From: CAYLXX01 sp964387955
Lineage (GTDB): Bacteria > Patescibacteriota > Microgenomatia > UBA1406 > GWC2-37-13
Direction: 5' to 3'
Assembly (NCBI GenBank): GCA_964387955.1
Contig: CAYLXX010000010.1
Span: forward strand, 1 to 30,233
DNA: 30,233 nucleotides
Made by a program: the position numbers and the translations under genes. Below are positions 7,477 to 15,833 of the stretch, piece after piece (the first letter of the stretch is position 1; every line of letters begins with the position of its first letter). The notes beneath the pieces are model-generated. The model was not told the DNA's origin. It saw nothing but the letters and a program-made list of their open reading frames with translations, and made no database searches.

Positions 7477-8204
7477 AAACTTTCTTTGTAGTACTTCTGG
7501 AATTTTGCAACATCTTCTGGGGTGGCCATACTCCACATCTCATCAACCGGCATTGACCTAATTTTTTTACCTTTGGCTATAAGCTCGTTGTACGTTGGAC
7601 AGACGTAATATTCACCGTTAATCATAATTTTTTTCTCAACCATGCTATCTGCCGCGGCAACAAAATCACTGCCTTTCTTGAAATAATAGAATCCTACTGT
7701 GGCCACGTTGGAAATCACTTCTTTTTCTGCTGTCCGAGTCACATACCCACTACTGTTGGTTTCGACATAACTCCATTTAGGATGCGTGGCATGAAATGTT
7801 GGAATTATCCCATCATATGGTCGGTCTTTTTTTTTGAAGTAATTTTGAAGAGATTTGGCCCGAAAAAATTGGTCCATATTATAGATAACAAGCTCTTCAC
7901 TATTGTCGATGTGTGATCTGGCAAGAAGGACTGTTTTGGCCGCGCCTTCTGGGATAAAATCGACTATTTCGAGATTGACTTTATTACCCACTACCTCTTT
8001 GATTTTTTCATCTAGGCCTCCTTGATCAATATGCTGTTTCAAAATTATAAATATGCTGTCTTTTTTAATATTTAAAAAATCAATCGATTCCAGCGCCCAC
8101 TCAAACATGTACTTGCCTTTAACGACAATAAGCGGCTTAGGAACTTTAATACCAGCCTGAATAAACTTCGAGCCGCGTCCGAGCATAGGTATGATGATTT
8201 TCAT
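7473..8204 (-). CDS. Sugar-phosphate nucleotidyltransferase (paralogue 1 of the cassette)
   Basis: A 243-residue NTP-transferase-fold enzyme with 'MLGRGSKF' (7-14) as the nucleotide-binding loop, then 'VPKPLIVVKGKYMFEWALES' (21-40) and 'IYNMDQFF' in the metal-binding position. It starts 8 nt after the FGGY kinase stop and is ATGA-coupled to the phosphatase-cupin gene, so the cassette is probably translated as a unit. It is paralogous to the gene at 5748-6557. Having two such enzymes in one operon suggests two activated sugars, or a heteromeric or diverged pair. Family assignment is firm; substrate unknown. Confidence 0.87.
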   Translation of the reverse strand: MKIIIPMLGRGSKFIQAGIKVPKPLIVVKGKYMFEWALESIDFLNIKKDSIFIILKQHIDQGGLDEKIKEVVGNKVNLEIVDFIPEGAAKTVLLARSHIDNSEELVIYNMDQFFRAKSLQNYFKKKDRPYDGIIPTFHATHPKWSYVETNSSGYVTRTAEKEVISNVATVGFYYFKKGSDFVAAADSMVEKKIMINGEYYVCPTYNELIAKGKKIRSMPVDEMWSMATPEDVAKFQKYYKESL

Positions 8205-8212
8205 AAATAGAT

Positions 8213-9763
8213 TTATAAATTTTCTAATATAAATTTTTCTTTATTGGATAGTTTATCAAGTAATTGATTTCGCTCAACCATAAGATGCTTTGTGCTTTCA
8301 TATAGTTTTTTAAAAAAAGTGTAAATTTCTTGGTAATGTTGATAATGCTCCTTGCGAGGAATAAACGTTTCTTTGATCGCGACTACATCTGCTACTGCGT
8401 GATAATTTTTGATAATACCGACAGACTTCAACATAATAAATAGTGCACCAAATGAGGTAATTTCGACTTCATCGATGAGAAAGACTTTTTTACCGGTTAT
8501 ATCAGCTCTCACCCGACAGATCAAATTATTGCGAGCCATGCCACCGGACATACGGATTACAGATACATTAATACCGTATTTCTCGATGGCCTGTATGCTA
8601 TCGTGGGCCATGAAACTTGATGCCTCAAAAATGCTGCGCATAATATCATTACGTTTGTGAAATCTCTCCAAGCCAAAAAACATGCCTCGAGCATGAGCAT
8701 CAAAAAAGGGGAATCTCTCGCCGATAATATACGGTAAAAAAAACAAGCCATGTGACCCGACAGTCGACTCCTGCGCTTCATCTTCCATGATTTTGTAAAC
8801 ATATTTTTCTGGGTAACTATCTCCGTAAAACATGTGCTTTGCCCACTCGAGAAGACCACCATCAATATTGTTTGACCCGCCAACAATCGAAAATTTTCCA
8901 AAAGATTGGTTCAAGATCCCATTATTGGCCTTAATTTTTTTCTGAGTATAGACACGAATTGAACTAACTGTACCGGTCACATTACAGCTCTCTCCCTCAG
9001 ATAGAGCGCCTGATCCTATAAAGGCACAAATGGCATCATATGAAGTGATGACTACTCGTACTTTAGGTGACAGGGAATAATTTTTACGAAAACTGGCAAG
9101 TAAAGGATATGAGGCCTGTCCAACACCAACAACTTTTGGAAGCTGAGAAGGAGTAATGCTAAGTTCTCTCATAAGAACCCGCGGATATGTTTGTAATTTG
9201 AAATCATAATAAAATTTTTCGGCATTGAGATGATCTGATACAACGTGACCAGTCAACTTGTGAATTAAAAAATCATTTGCCCCCATAAAATAGTGCACTT
9301 TGCGAAATAATTTTGGGTCATTTTCTTTAAGCCATAGCATTTTGGGGAACATATAGCTCGGGTTAGGTAAAAAATTCGGATTGGTGAATAAAGTTGAGAC
9401 ATTTTTATCTTGAGTAAGAAATTGTGCTTGTTTAACTGCTCTTTTATCGCTCACGATATAACTATTACTTATAGAGACCCCAGATTTATCTAACATCACG
9501 AGACAATTGGCAGAGGAGGTGACTGTAATGAACTCAAGGTTTTCGCTATATTCAGATTTTTTAAGAAAAAGTTCATCTAGAAGCTGCTCGCATAATTCCC
9601 ACCACTCGTTGGGGTTTTGTTCAACTTTTTGATTCTCAATAGTTGTCTGTACCGGATACCAATTTTTTTCAACTATTTCTTTTTGATCGTTAAAAAGTAT
9701 GACTCGTATACTTCGAAGACCTAAGTTTATAACTAGGTAGTAATGTATTTTTTTTGACTTCAT
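8213..9763 (-). CDS. FGGY-family carbohydrate kinase
   Basis: A 516-residue two-domain ATP-dependent sugar/polyol kinase (xylulokinase/gluconokinase/glycerol kinase family; usual length ~500). The N-terminal half keeps 'VEQNPNEWWE', 'VTSSANCLVMLD' and 'SDKRAVKQA'. The catalytic-base Asp243 lies in 'TSYDAICAFIGSGAL', and the C-terminal half has 'GLFFLPYIIGERFPF' and 'RMSGGMARN', which lines the ATP site. The first phosphate-binding motif, usually 'DxGTxS', reads 'INLGLRSIR' (12-20), so its Asp is Asn13 and its Thr is Leu16. It is the first gene of the cassette with two nucleotidyltransferases and the phosphatase-cupin, so it probably phosphorylates the free sugar or polyol to be activated. The substrate is not predictable. 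Confidence 0.88.
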   Translation of the reverse strand: MKSKKIHYYLVINLGLRSIRVILFNDQKEIVEKNWYPVQTTIENQKVEQNPNEWWELCEQLLDELFLKKSEYSENLEFITVTSSANCLVMLDKSGVSISNSYIVSDKRAVKQAQFLTQDKNVSTLFTNPNFLPNPSYMFPKMLWLKENDPKLFRKVHYFMGANDFLIHKLTGHVVSDHLNAEKFYYDFKLQTYPRVLMRELSITPSQLPKVVGVGQASYPLLASFRKNYSLSPKVRVVITSYDAICAFIGSGALSEGESCNVTGTVSSIRVYTQKKIKANNGILNQSFGKFSIVGGSNNIDGGLLEWAKHMFYGDSYPEKYVYKIMEDEAQESTVGSHGLFFLPYIIGERFPFFDAHARGMFFGLERFHKRNDIMRSIFEASSFMAHDSIQAIEKYGINVSVIRMSGGMARNNLICRVRADITGKKVFLIDEVEITSFGALFIMLKSVGIIKNYHAVADVVAIKETFIPRKEHYQHYQEIYTFFKKLYESTKHLMVERNQLLDKLSNKEKFILENL

Positions 9764-9774
9764 TACATTATGGG

Positions 9775-9780
9775 ATAATA
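9775..9780 (-). promoter_or_regulatory. Candidate -10 box for the FGGY-kinase operon
   Basis: TATTAT on the minus strand is 11 nt from the ATG at 9763, inside the 90-nt divergent gap. No clear -35 is seen. Spacing again leaves only a few bases of leader. Confidence 0.35.
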
Positions 9781-9811
9781 TTATTTACACTTTTATTTTA
9801 ACAGTTTCTTG

Positions 9812-9817
9812 TATAAT
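9812..9817 (+). promoter_or_regulatory. Candidate -10 box for the plus-strand glycan operon
   Basis: A perfect TATAAT lies 36 nt before the ATG at 9854 and would give a leader of about 30 nt. No good -35 is seen 16-18 nt upstream, and no Shine-Dalgarno sequence precedes the ATG. This is the only recognisable promoter ahead of the nine-gene plus-strand block. Confidence 0.45.
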
Positions 9818-9853
9818 GGGTACTCTAAATAAGCTAATCCAACATACTACAAT

Positions 9854-10876
9854 ATGAAACCAAAAATTTCTATCGTCATTCCTACTTTTGATAGAGCCTA
9901 CCTTCTCAACCAAGCTCTCCAGTCAGTGGCCAATCAAACTATTAAGCCTTACGAGGTAATCATAGTCGACAATGCCTCAACCGATAATACTCGGGAAACA
10001 GTCAACAAATTTAAAAAATATGGATTCAAATATGTGAGGAATCGCTCAAATATTGGTCCTATCCGTAACTGGCTTAAGGCGTTTAGTTTAGCAAAAGGGG
10101 AGTATGTGACAATGCTGCCCAGTGATGATATGATTGCACCCAATTGGCACGAAGAATGGCTGCGCACCATTCCCAAACATAAATCCAAATTTTATACATC
10201 CTCTGTTGCCCTCATAGATGATAAAAACGAAATTTTGTATGTTTCGCCTACTTTCACGAAGAGTCAAATGATCCGGCAACCTCATGTGTTAAAAACATTT
10301 TGGGATCACTACTCTGCCGGATTTGCATCGGTTGCCGCCAATATTTATCACAAATCTATTTTCACGGAAACCAAACTCTACGACGCTACCGAAGGCGCCG
10401 CCACCGATATTAGGCATGGCATTGTGCTTGCCTCCAAGTATGACGTGTATTACCTGCATAAATATCTTTTTACCCATAGAGTACACGCTGAACAAACATT
10501 TGCCACCAAAAAACAAAAGAAAAGTGTCAGCTCAGATATGAAAATCACCGACACTCATTTTGGCATCATCAAAGAAATGTATGAAAAAATTTTGCATAGC
10601 TCAAAAAAAGATCGTTATTTCATACAACTTCCAGTACTTATGTATTTAGCCTCAGCCAATATCAATATTCTTCGTGGCCGGTGGGGTCGGGTAAAACCTA
10701 CCTATGCAGTCGCCTGGAAGCATTTTCCAGATATACTTAAAACTCCTAGTGATTGGATATATTTTACTAAGTTACACGTTCACCTGCTCAATAGAGGTAT
10801 AACATTTCATAGAATTCCCCAGGAATTGGAGCCTCAATTTGAATGGTTAAAAACAATCTCACAGGATGTCGTATAG
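9854..10876 (+). CDS. Family 2 glycosyltransferase
   Basis: A 340-residue GT-A fold glycosyltransferase: 'ISIVIPTFDRAYLLNQALQSV' region at 5-25, 'VIIVDNASTDNT' (35-46) and the metal/nucleotide-binding 'LPSDDM' with Asp91/Asp92. The C-terminal ~200 residues are family-variable and no membrane segment is evident, so it should work at the cytoplasmic face on a lipid-linked acceptor. It is the first gene of the long plus-strand block and overlaps the next GT2 gene by 11 nt. Donor and acceptor are unknown. Confidence 0.88.
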   Translation: MKPKISIVIPTFDRAYLLNQALQSVANQTIKPYEVIIVDNASTDNTRETVNKFKKYGFKYVRNRSNIGPIRNWLKAFSLAKGEYVTMLPSDDMIAPNWHEEWLRTIPKHKSKFYTSSVALIDDKNEILYVSPTFTKSQMIRQPHVLKTFWDHYSAGFASVAANIYHKSIFTETKLYDATEGAATDIRHGIVLASKYDVYYLHKYLFTHRVHAEQTFATKKQKKSVSSDMKITDTHFGIIKEMYEKILHSSKKDRYFIQLPVLMYLASANINILRGRWGRVKPTYAVAWKHFPDILKTPSDWIYFTKLHVHLLNRGITFHRIPQELEPQFEWLKTISQDVV

Positions 10877-12028
10877 ATCTGCAACAATCTCAGTCATCAT
10901 TGCTTGTTACAATGGAGAATCGTTTATTAAACCTTGTTTGGATTCGCTGCTTCTTTCGAATTATGCATATTTTGAGGTGATTGTAATTGATGATGCGTCA
11001 ACAGATGGAGGGAAAAAAATTCTTAAAAAATATGAGTCAAAAAAGAGAATTCGTGTGATTTACTCCAAAAAAAATCGGGNNNNNNNNNNNNNNNNNNNNN
11101 NNNNNNNNNNNNNNNNNNNNNNNNNNNNNNNNNNNNNNNNNNNNNNNNNNNNNNNNNNNNNNNNNNNNNNNNNNNNNNNAAAAAATATGAGTCAAAAAAG
11201 AGAATTCGTGTGATTTACTCCAAAAAAAATCGGGGATTGGCTCAATCTAATAATTTAGGAGCAAAATACAGTAAGAGTGACTATTTATTATTTCTCAACG
11301 TCGACACAGAAGTCAAAAAAAACTGCTTACGAGAAATAGTCAAAAAATTTGATGCTGACCAAAATATCGGAATAATCCAAATCAAACTTATTAAAAAAAA
11401 CAAGACTATCGATACGGTGGGTCATTACATGTCTGTCACCGGATTTCCTTATGATATTGCTCAGGGACAAAACCCTAGAAAATTTGCAAAAGAAATGATT
11501 GTTTTTGGAGCAAAAAATGCCGGCCTTGCGATGAGAAAAAAACTTTTTTTTGATGTTGGTGCTTTCGACCAAAATTATGTCATCTACGGAGAAGATACTG
11601 ACTTGTGTTGGCGCTCCTGGCTAGCAGGGTACAAAACTATCTATCTTCCCACGGCTATTTCCTATCACTATGAAGGATCGAGTATAACTAAAAAGACATC
11701 TTTTAGAATTTTTTATGAAGGTGCCAAAAATAATCTTAACTATATTTTAAAAGATGCTCCTGTTCCTTTAGTTTTCCTCATGGCACCACTTCATGTTTTG
11801 TTGTGGCTTCTGCTGAGTATTCGACTTGTTTTTGAGAGGCGAGCACATCTTTCAGTGTGGATACTAAGAGGACTCATGTGGAATGTGATTCATCTGCGCT
11901 CAACATTAGCTAAGAGAAAAGAAGTACGAGCATTCGCACGTCAGACACCTACAGGAGCTGTTATGTATGGACAAATGTCATTTAAACATCTTTTCTCAAA
12001 AGGAGTAAGATGGATTACCTCGATTTAA
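10866..12028 (+). CDS. Family 2 glycosyltransferase (WbbL/rhamnosyltransferase-like), interrupted by an assembly gap
   Basis: In the raw sequence this gene is split by 100 Ns and a frame change. If one copy of the 55-nt repeat and the Ns (155 nt together) are removed, a single 335-residue frame results. It has 'ISVIIACYNGE', 'VIVIDDAST' (38-46), 'GLAQSNNLGAKYS' (72-84) and 'FLNVDTEV' with Asp95 as the DxD-type metal site. Then come 'GAKNAGLAMRKKLF' and 'YGEDTDLCWR', which carries the acceptor-side ED motif, and a C-terminal hydrophobic stretch ('PVPLVFLMAPLHVLLWLLL'). This order is typical of WbbL-like GT2 enzymes that add rhamnose or similar deoxysugars to lipid-linked chains. An ATG at 11210 after the gap is not a true start. 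One nucleotide separates its stop from the next ATG. Confidence 0.87.
11025..11234. repeat. 55-nt direct duplication flanking the N gap (contig-end overlap artefact)
   Basis: Bases 11025-11079 and 11180-11234 are identical and each copy runs exactly to the edge of the N run. The first copy is the end of one contig and the second the beginning of the next. The offset of 155 nt is not a multiple of 3, which explains the apparent frameshift. Collapsing the copies restores an uninterrupted, family-typical protein. Confidence 0.93.
11080..11179. other. Run of 100 N (scaffold gap)
   Basis: Exactly 100 undetermined bases, the conventional length for a gap of unknown size. It falls inside a GT2 gene and is bordered on both sides by the same 55-nt sequence, so little or no real sequence is likely to be missing. 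Confidence 0.97.
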
Positions 12029-12029
12029 T

Positions 12030-13037
12030 ATGAAAACCACAAGTCTCGTTACAGGCGGAGCAGGATTTATAGGATCTCATGTCGCAGAACATCTTTTGAA
12101 AATGGGTCACACTGTTATCGTACTTGATGATTTGAGCGGCGGCTACGAAAGAAATATTTCTCCTAAGGTAATTTTTATTCATGGTTCAATAACAGATACA
12201 AAATCACTCGAGTCACTTTTTACGATTTTTCAATTTGATTATGTATATCATCTAGCAGCGTATGCAGCCGAAGGATTAAGTCACTTTATACGTCATTTTA
12301 ACTACCAAAATAATGTTATCGGGTCAGTGAATTTAATCAATCAAGCAATCAAACACAAAATTAAGCATTTTGTTTTTACCTCAAGCATTGCAGTATATGG
12401 CACCAATCGAACACCGATGATCGAAACTCTCACTCCAAAACCTGAGGATCCGTACGGGGTAGCCAAATACGCAGTTGAAATGGATCTCAAGTTGGCCCAA
12501 CAAATGTTTGGCCTCAATTACACCATTTTTAGACCCCATAATGTGTATGGAGAAAGACAAAATCATGGCGATCCGTATCGTAATGTCTTAGGAATTTTTA
12601 TGAATAATATCATGCAGCGCAAACCCTTGACCATTTTTGGCGATGGCAAACAGTCGCGAGCTTTTTCGTACATTGATGATGTTGCTCCCTATATTGCCCA
12701 AAGTGTCGAGGTAGAAAAAGCTCGCAACGAAATTATCAACATTGGCGCTGACCAACCTTATACAGTGATGGAACTCGCAAAAACAGTCGCCAAAGCAATG
12801 AGAGTTAAACCAGAGATTGTTTTCCTGCCCGCCAGACACGAAGTTGTACACGCGTATTCTGATCACTCAAAAGCGAGAAAAATTTTTGGCACCAAGAAAA
12901 CTATCACGCTTGACACAGGAATTAAGCGCATGGTGACATGGGCCAAAAAAATAGGCCCGCTTGAGCCGCATACATTTAAGAATGTTGAACTAACCATTAA
13001 TTTACCTCCGAGTTGGCAAAAACTCATCGAAAAGTAA
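12030..13037 (+). CDS. NAD-dependent sugar epimerase/dehydratase (GalE/WbpP-like)
   Basis: A 335-residue extended short-chain dehydrogenase. The Rossmann motif is 'GGAGFIG' (9-15), with Asp33/Asp34 after the second strand for the NAD ribose, then 'HLAAYAAEG', 'FTSSIAVYG' (116-124), the 'YGVAK' Tyr142/Lys146 pair and 'RPHNVYGERQ'. 'FGDGKQSRAFSYIDD' is typical of UDP-hexose 4-epimerases and related dehydratases. It probably interconverts a nucleotide sugar used by the neighbouring glycosyltransferases. It could instead be the partner that processes the Gmd product, but its motifs are closer to GalE. It begins 1 nt after the GT2 stop, within the plus-strand operon. Confidence 0.85.
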   Translation: MKTTSLVTGGAGFIGSHVAEHLLKMGHTVIVLDDLSGGYERNISPKVIFIHGSITDTKSLESLFTIFQFDYVYHLAAYAAEGLSHFIRHFNYQNNVIGSVNLINQAIKHKIKHFVFTSSIAVYGTNRTPMIETLTPKPEDPYGVAKYAVEMDLKLAQQMFGLNYTIFRPHNVYGERQNHGDPYRNVLGIFMNNIMQRKPLTIFGDGKQSRAFSYIDDVAPYIAQSVEVEKARNEIINIGADQPYTVMELAKTVAKAMRVKPEIVFLPARHEVVHAYSDHSKARKIFGTKKTITLDTGIKRMVTWAKKIGPLEPHTFKNVELTINLPPSWQKLIEK

Positions 13038-13047
13038 TTCATGTACA

Positions 13048-14550
13048 ATGAAAAGAATGCATAAACTTCTAAAATCTGCTCGGGCGGCAGATATCTTGCT
13101 CTTTATTATCATTGCCGCAGGACTAGTATTTAGACTCAAGGGTATTGCAAGTAATCATTCATTTTGGACAGATGAGGCTGAGATGGCAGCCATTGCCCGC
13201 GACGTCGTGCAAGGCCACTTATCACTTGTCAAAGGCCTTTCTACTGCAGGAGCTTTTTATCAACCGCTTCAACTGATTTTGGGAGTCATCTCATTTAAAT
13301 TATTTGGCTTCACTGAATGGGCGGCTAGAATTCCGATAGTCCTTTTGGGCACACTTGGAATATGGTTTGCATATCTTCTTACAGCGAAACTTTCGACTAA
13401 AGCTGGGGGATTATTAGCCGCTTTTTTATACGCTTTTTTCCAGATGAATTTAGCTATCTCGACTCAATATAAACCATATGCTGTTATTGAAACATGTTTC
13501 CTAGCCATACTTTATGTGCTACTTCTTCTCGATCAAAGTCGCAAGGAAAATATATTTTTGCATATCGCGGCAATTATTACGGCCAGTATTTCTACATTAA
13601 TGCATCCTTTAGGAACAATCGTCTGGTTACCATATGGAATTTACCTTGCATTATTTTGGCGAAAAAGTCTCAGGAGCAATTGGCGGATTTTTATAGGCAT
13701 CTTTGTTATTGTCGGGTTGATTTTGTTTTCTCAGTTAAGAAACTTATATACAGACGTCGTCTATTTCACCAGTCACTATTTATTTCAACTCAATAATGTT
13801 ACATATCTTCGTGAGTTAGTCTGGAAAAACTATAGTTTCATTTTTCTTCCGTCTATTTTTGGTGTTTTGTTTATCATGTTTAAAAATAAGAGAGCTGCAT
13901 TATTTTCGCTAACACTTATCCTGACCATACCATTTTTGTGGACATTCATGAGTCCTTCACATAATCTGCGCTATATCGTGCCTTTTTTTGCTTTGATTTT
14001 GGTATTTTTTGCCATTTTTTGGGCAGAAGTAGGTGAAATTTTATTTCATAAAAAAAGTGCTCTTATTTGCTTATTGGTTGCATTCCTACTATACGCTGGC
14101 GGCTACAAAATTATTCGCAAACCAGATATTTATTACACGCCGAATGCTGATTTCTATGGCGATGTACAAATTGCCAACTATAAAGAGGCTTTTGCCAAGA
14201 TAAAAAAGAAATTTCCCAATATCTCTACCATGGCAATTTTTAATGACATACCTGGACCCCAGAAATGGTACCTTAATCAACCAGTTACTGCCTATTTTGT
14301 TCGTGGTATAGCTAAACCACGCCAATATCCTTTTGATCAAACAATAATTTACGGAACTTTGCCGCAATTTCTTGCCCAAAAATCAAAGTACCCAAAAGGT
14401 ATACTTATCATTGAAGACTGGCAGAGTCTCATGCCCGAGGAAATCAAACAGTATGCCAAAAAGCATATGAAACGCGAAATACGTGTCGAGGGATTGCCTC
14501 AAGCCCAAGGAGATAATTGGCCAATCGAAGTTTACAGCTGGGGAATATAA
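13048..14550 (+). CDS. GT-C membrane glycosyltransferase (ArnT/PMT, GT39/83-like)
   Basis: A 500-residue integral membrane protein with about 10-12 hydrophobic segments. After the first membrane helix (about 15-30) comes 'SFWTDEAEMA' with Asp42/Glu43, the first-loop acidic motif that forms the catalytic site in GT-C enzymes using polyprenyl-phosphate sugars. A soluble C-terminal tail (about 375-500) lies after the last helix. Such proteins transfer sugars from lipid-phosphate donors at the outer face of the membrane to lipids, glycans or proteins. The stop codon abuts the ATG of the flippase gene with no spacer. Donor and acceptor unknown. Confidence 0.8.
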   Translation: MKRMHKLLKSARAADILLFIIIAAGLVFRLKGIASNHSFWTDEAEMAAIARDVVQGHLSLVKGLSTAGAFYQPLQLILGVISFKLFGFTEWAARIPIVLLGTLGIWFAYLLTAKLSTKAGGLLAAFLYAFFQMNLAISTQYKPYAVIETCFLAILYVLLLLDQSRKENIFLHIAAIITASISTLMHPLGTIVWLPYGIYLALFWRKSLRSNWRIFIGIFVIVGLILFSQLRNLYTDVVYFTSHYLFQLNNVTYLRELVWKNYSFIFLPSIFGVLFIMFKNKRAALFSLTLILTIPFLWTFMSPSHNLRYIVPFFALILVFFAIFWAEVGEILFHKKSALICLLVAFLLYAGGYKIIRKPDIYYTPNADFYGDVQIANYKEAFAKIKKKFPNISTMAIFNDIPGPQKWYLNQPVTAYFVRGIAKPRQYPFDQTIIYGTLPQFLAQKSKYPKGILIIEDWQSLMPEEIKQYAKKHMKREIRVEGLPQAQGDNWPIEVYSWGI

Positions 14551-15831
14551 ATGATACAAAAGGGAATTGTCATAACTAGTATTTTTGCCTTCAATACGCT
14601 CATCCAACTTATCAATCAGGTAGTCATAACACGATTATTTGGTGCATCGTTGACGCTTGACATATTTCTTGCCGCAGTAGCACTGCCTACTGTACTTGTC
14701 ACAGTCATTTACGGTACAGTCAACGACTCATTTTTACCGTTATACACGCACGCAAAAATTAAAAATCCCAAAGGTGCTCAGGATTTCTTTTTTACCCATT
14801 TAATTAAGATTTTATTTGTCACGATTTTTCTTACAGCACTATTGAGTTTATGCGCACCGATAATTAGTCAGATGCTGTATGGTGCCAGGGGGAAAGAATT
14901 CGTCGACCAGGTAGCATTCCAGATGAGAATTCTTTTTTTGAGTGTACCTTTTGCGTATATTGCTACAATACTTGGTGCGTACCTATACTCTCATAAATAT
15001 TTTTATAGGTTTCCACTTGCGCAAGCAATTGGTAATGGCGCTAATCTTCTTCTGACCATAGCACTTGTGGGATCTCTTGGAATATGGTCGATGGTATTTG
15101 CCTTTGTTGCCAATATTGTGCTCCAAATTTTTATCCTCCAACCGACATTTGTTAAAGGGACCTTTAAATCAAATATCTCCATCTCACCATTTTTCCTGGC
15201 TTGGATTCCGCTTGTTGTCAGTATGTTTGCTGCACGATCAGACACCTTATTGATTAGATCGCTTGCATCAAATTTGCCGGAAGGTTATCTTGTGTATCTT
15301 AATTTAACCTCACGCATATTCTCGATCGCAGCTGGTGTTTCGACTATAGGTATTCAGATACTCTTACTTCCTCATCTTGTAGAACACATCGCTCAGAAAA
15401 ATTTTGTGCGGGCCGATCGTATGGTGAATAAAGCTAAAATTATTGGCATAACAGTAACATCAATTACCTCATTTGCACTGTGGCTCATAGGTCCTTTTGC
15501 AATCCATCTTTTGTTTGTCGGCGGCAAATTTACCGCGGCCGACGCGCAGACTGCAACTGTACTTTTGCCAATTTTCTTGTTTCCTGCCATCGGTTGGGGA
15601 GTGCAAAGTATTTTTTTCCAGCCGTTGATGGCGATACGTAAATACTTTCATCTTGCTGTAATTAATCTCATCGCACTTGGCCTAGGGTGGGGGAGCGCTA
15701 TCATGATCCAGAAATCGCATGGGTCATTTCAAGCATTAACATTTGGCCTGATTATTCTCGTGTTTTCCGGTATTATCGGCAGTGAAATCGTTTGGCAATT
15801 TTATAAGTCTCGCATGCTAGCTCGCTCCTGA
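14551..15831 (+). CDS. MurJ/MviN-family lipid flippase
   Basis: A 426-residue MOP-superfamily exporter with about 12 membrane segments. Family features include 'FGASLTLDIFLAAVALP' near the N-terminus, 'SFLPLY' and 'LFVGGKFTAADAQTATVLL' near residues 315-335. Members flip lipid II (MurJ) or undecaprenyl-linked glycans. It is shorter than MurJ of E. coli (511), lacking the last two helices, and lies among glycosyltransferases, so a glycan-repeat flippase role is more likely than the housekeeping lipid II role. Translation starts immediately after the upstream stop, implying coupling. Confidence 0.83.
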   Translation: MIQKGIVITSIFAFNTLIQLINQVVITRLFGASLTLDIFLAAVALPTVLVTVIYGTVNDSFLPLYTHAKIKNPKGAQDFFFTHLIKILFVTIFLTALLSLCAPIISQMLYGARGKEFVDQVAFQMRILFLSVPFAYIATILGAYLYSHKYFYRFPLAQAIGNGANLLLTIALVGSLGIWSMVFAFVANIVLQIFILQPTFVKGTFKSNISISPFFLAWIPLVVSMFAARSDTLLIRSLASNLPEGYLVYLNLTSRIFSIAAGVSTIGIQILLLPHLVEHIAQKNFVRADRMVNKAKIIGITVTSITSFALWLIGPFAIHLLFVGGKFTAADAQTATVLLPIFLFPAIGWGVQSIFFQPLMAIRKYFHLAVINLIALGLGWGSAIMIQKSHGSFQALTFGLIILVFSGIIGSEIVWQFYKSRMLARS

Positions 15832-15833
15832 CC

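Noticed and set aside
7474..7536. Longer N-terminus for the phosphatase-cupin (7536), and likewise 3311 for rfbG, 28420 for the phosphoesterase and 25080 for the flippase
   Set aside because: In each case the added residues are the out-of-frame reading of the neighbouring gene, and a downstream ATG fits the family start and the operon spacing better.
1108..8204. Recoded UGA (glycine) as in Gracilibacteria/SR1
   Set aside because: TGA ends several genes exactly at ATGA junctions with family-typical C-termini, and no well-supported frame needs UGA read-through.
11210..12028. A separate GT2 gene starting at ATG 11210 after the N run
   Set aside because: The codons before it, in the repeated 55 nt, are the same protein segment as before the gap. 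It is the second part of the gene starting at 10866.
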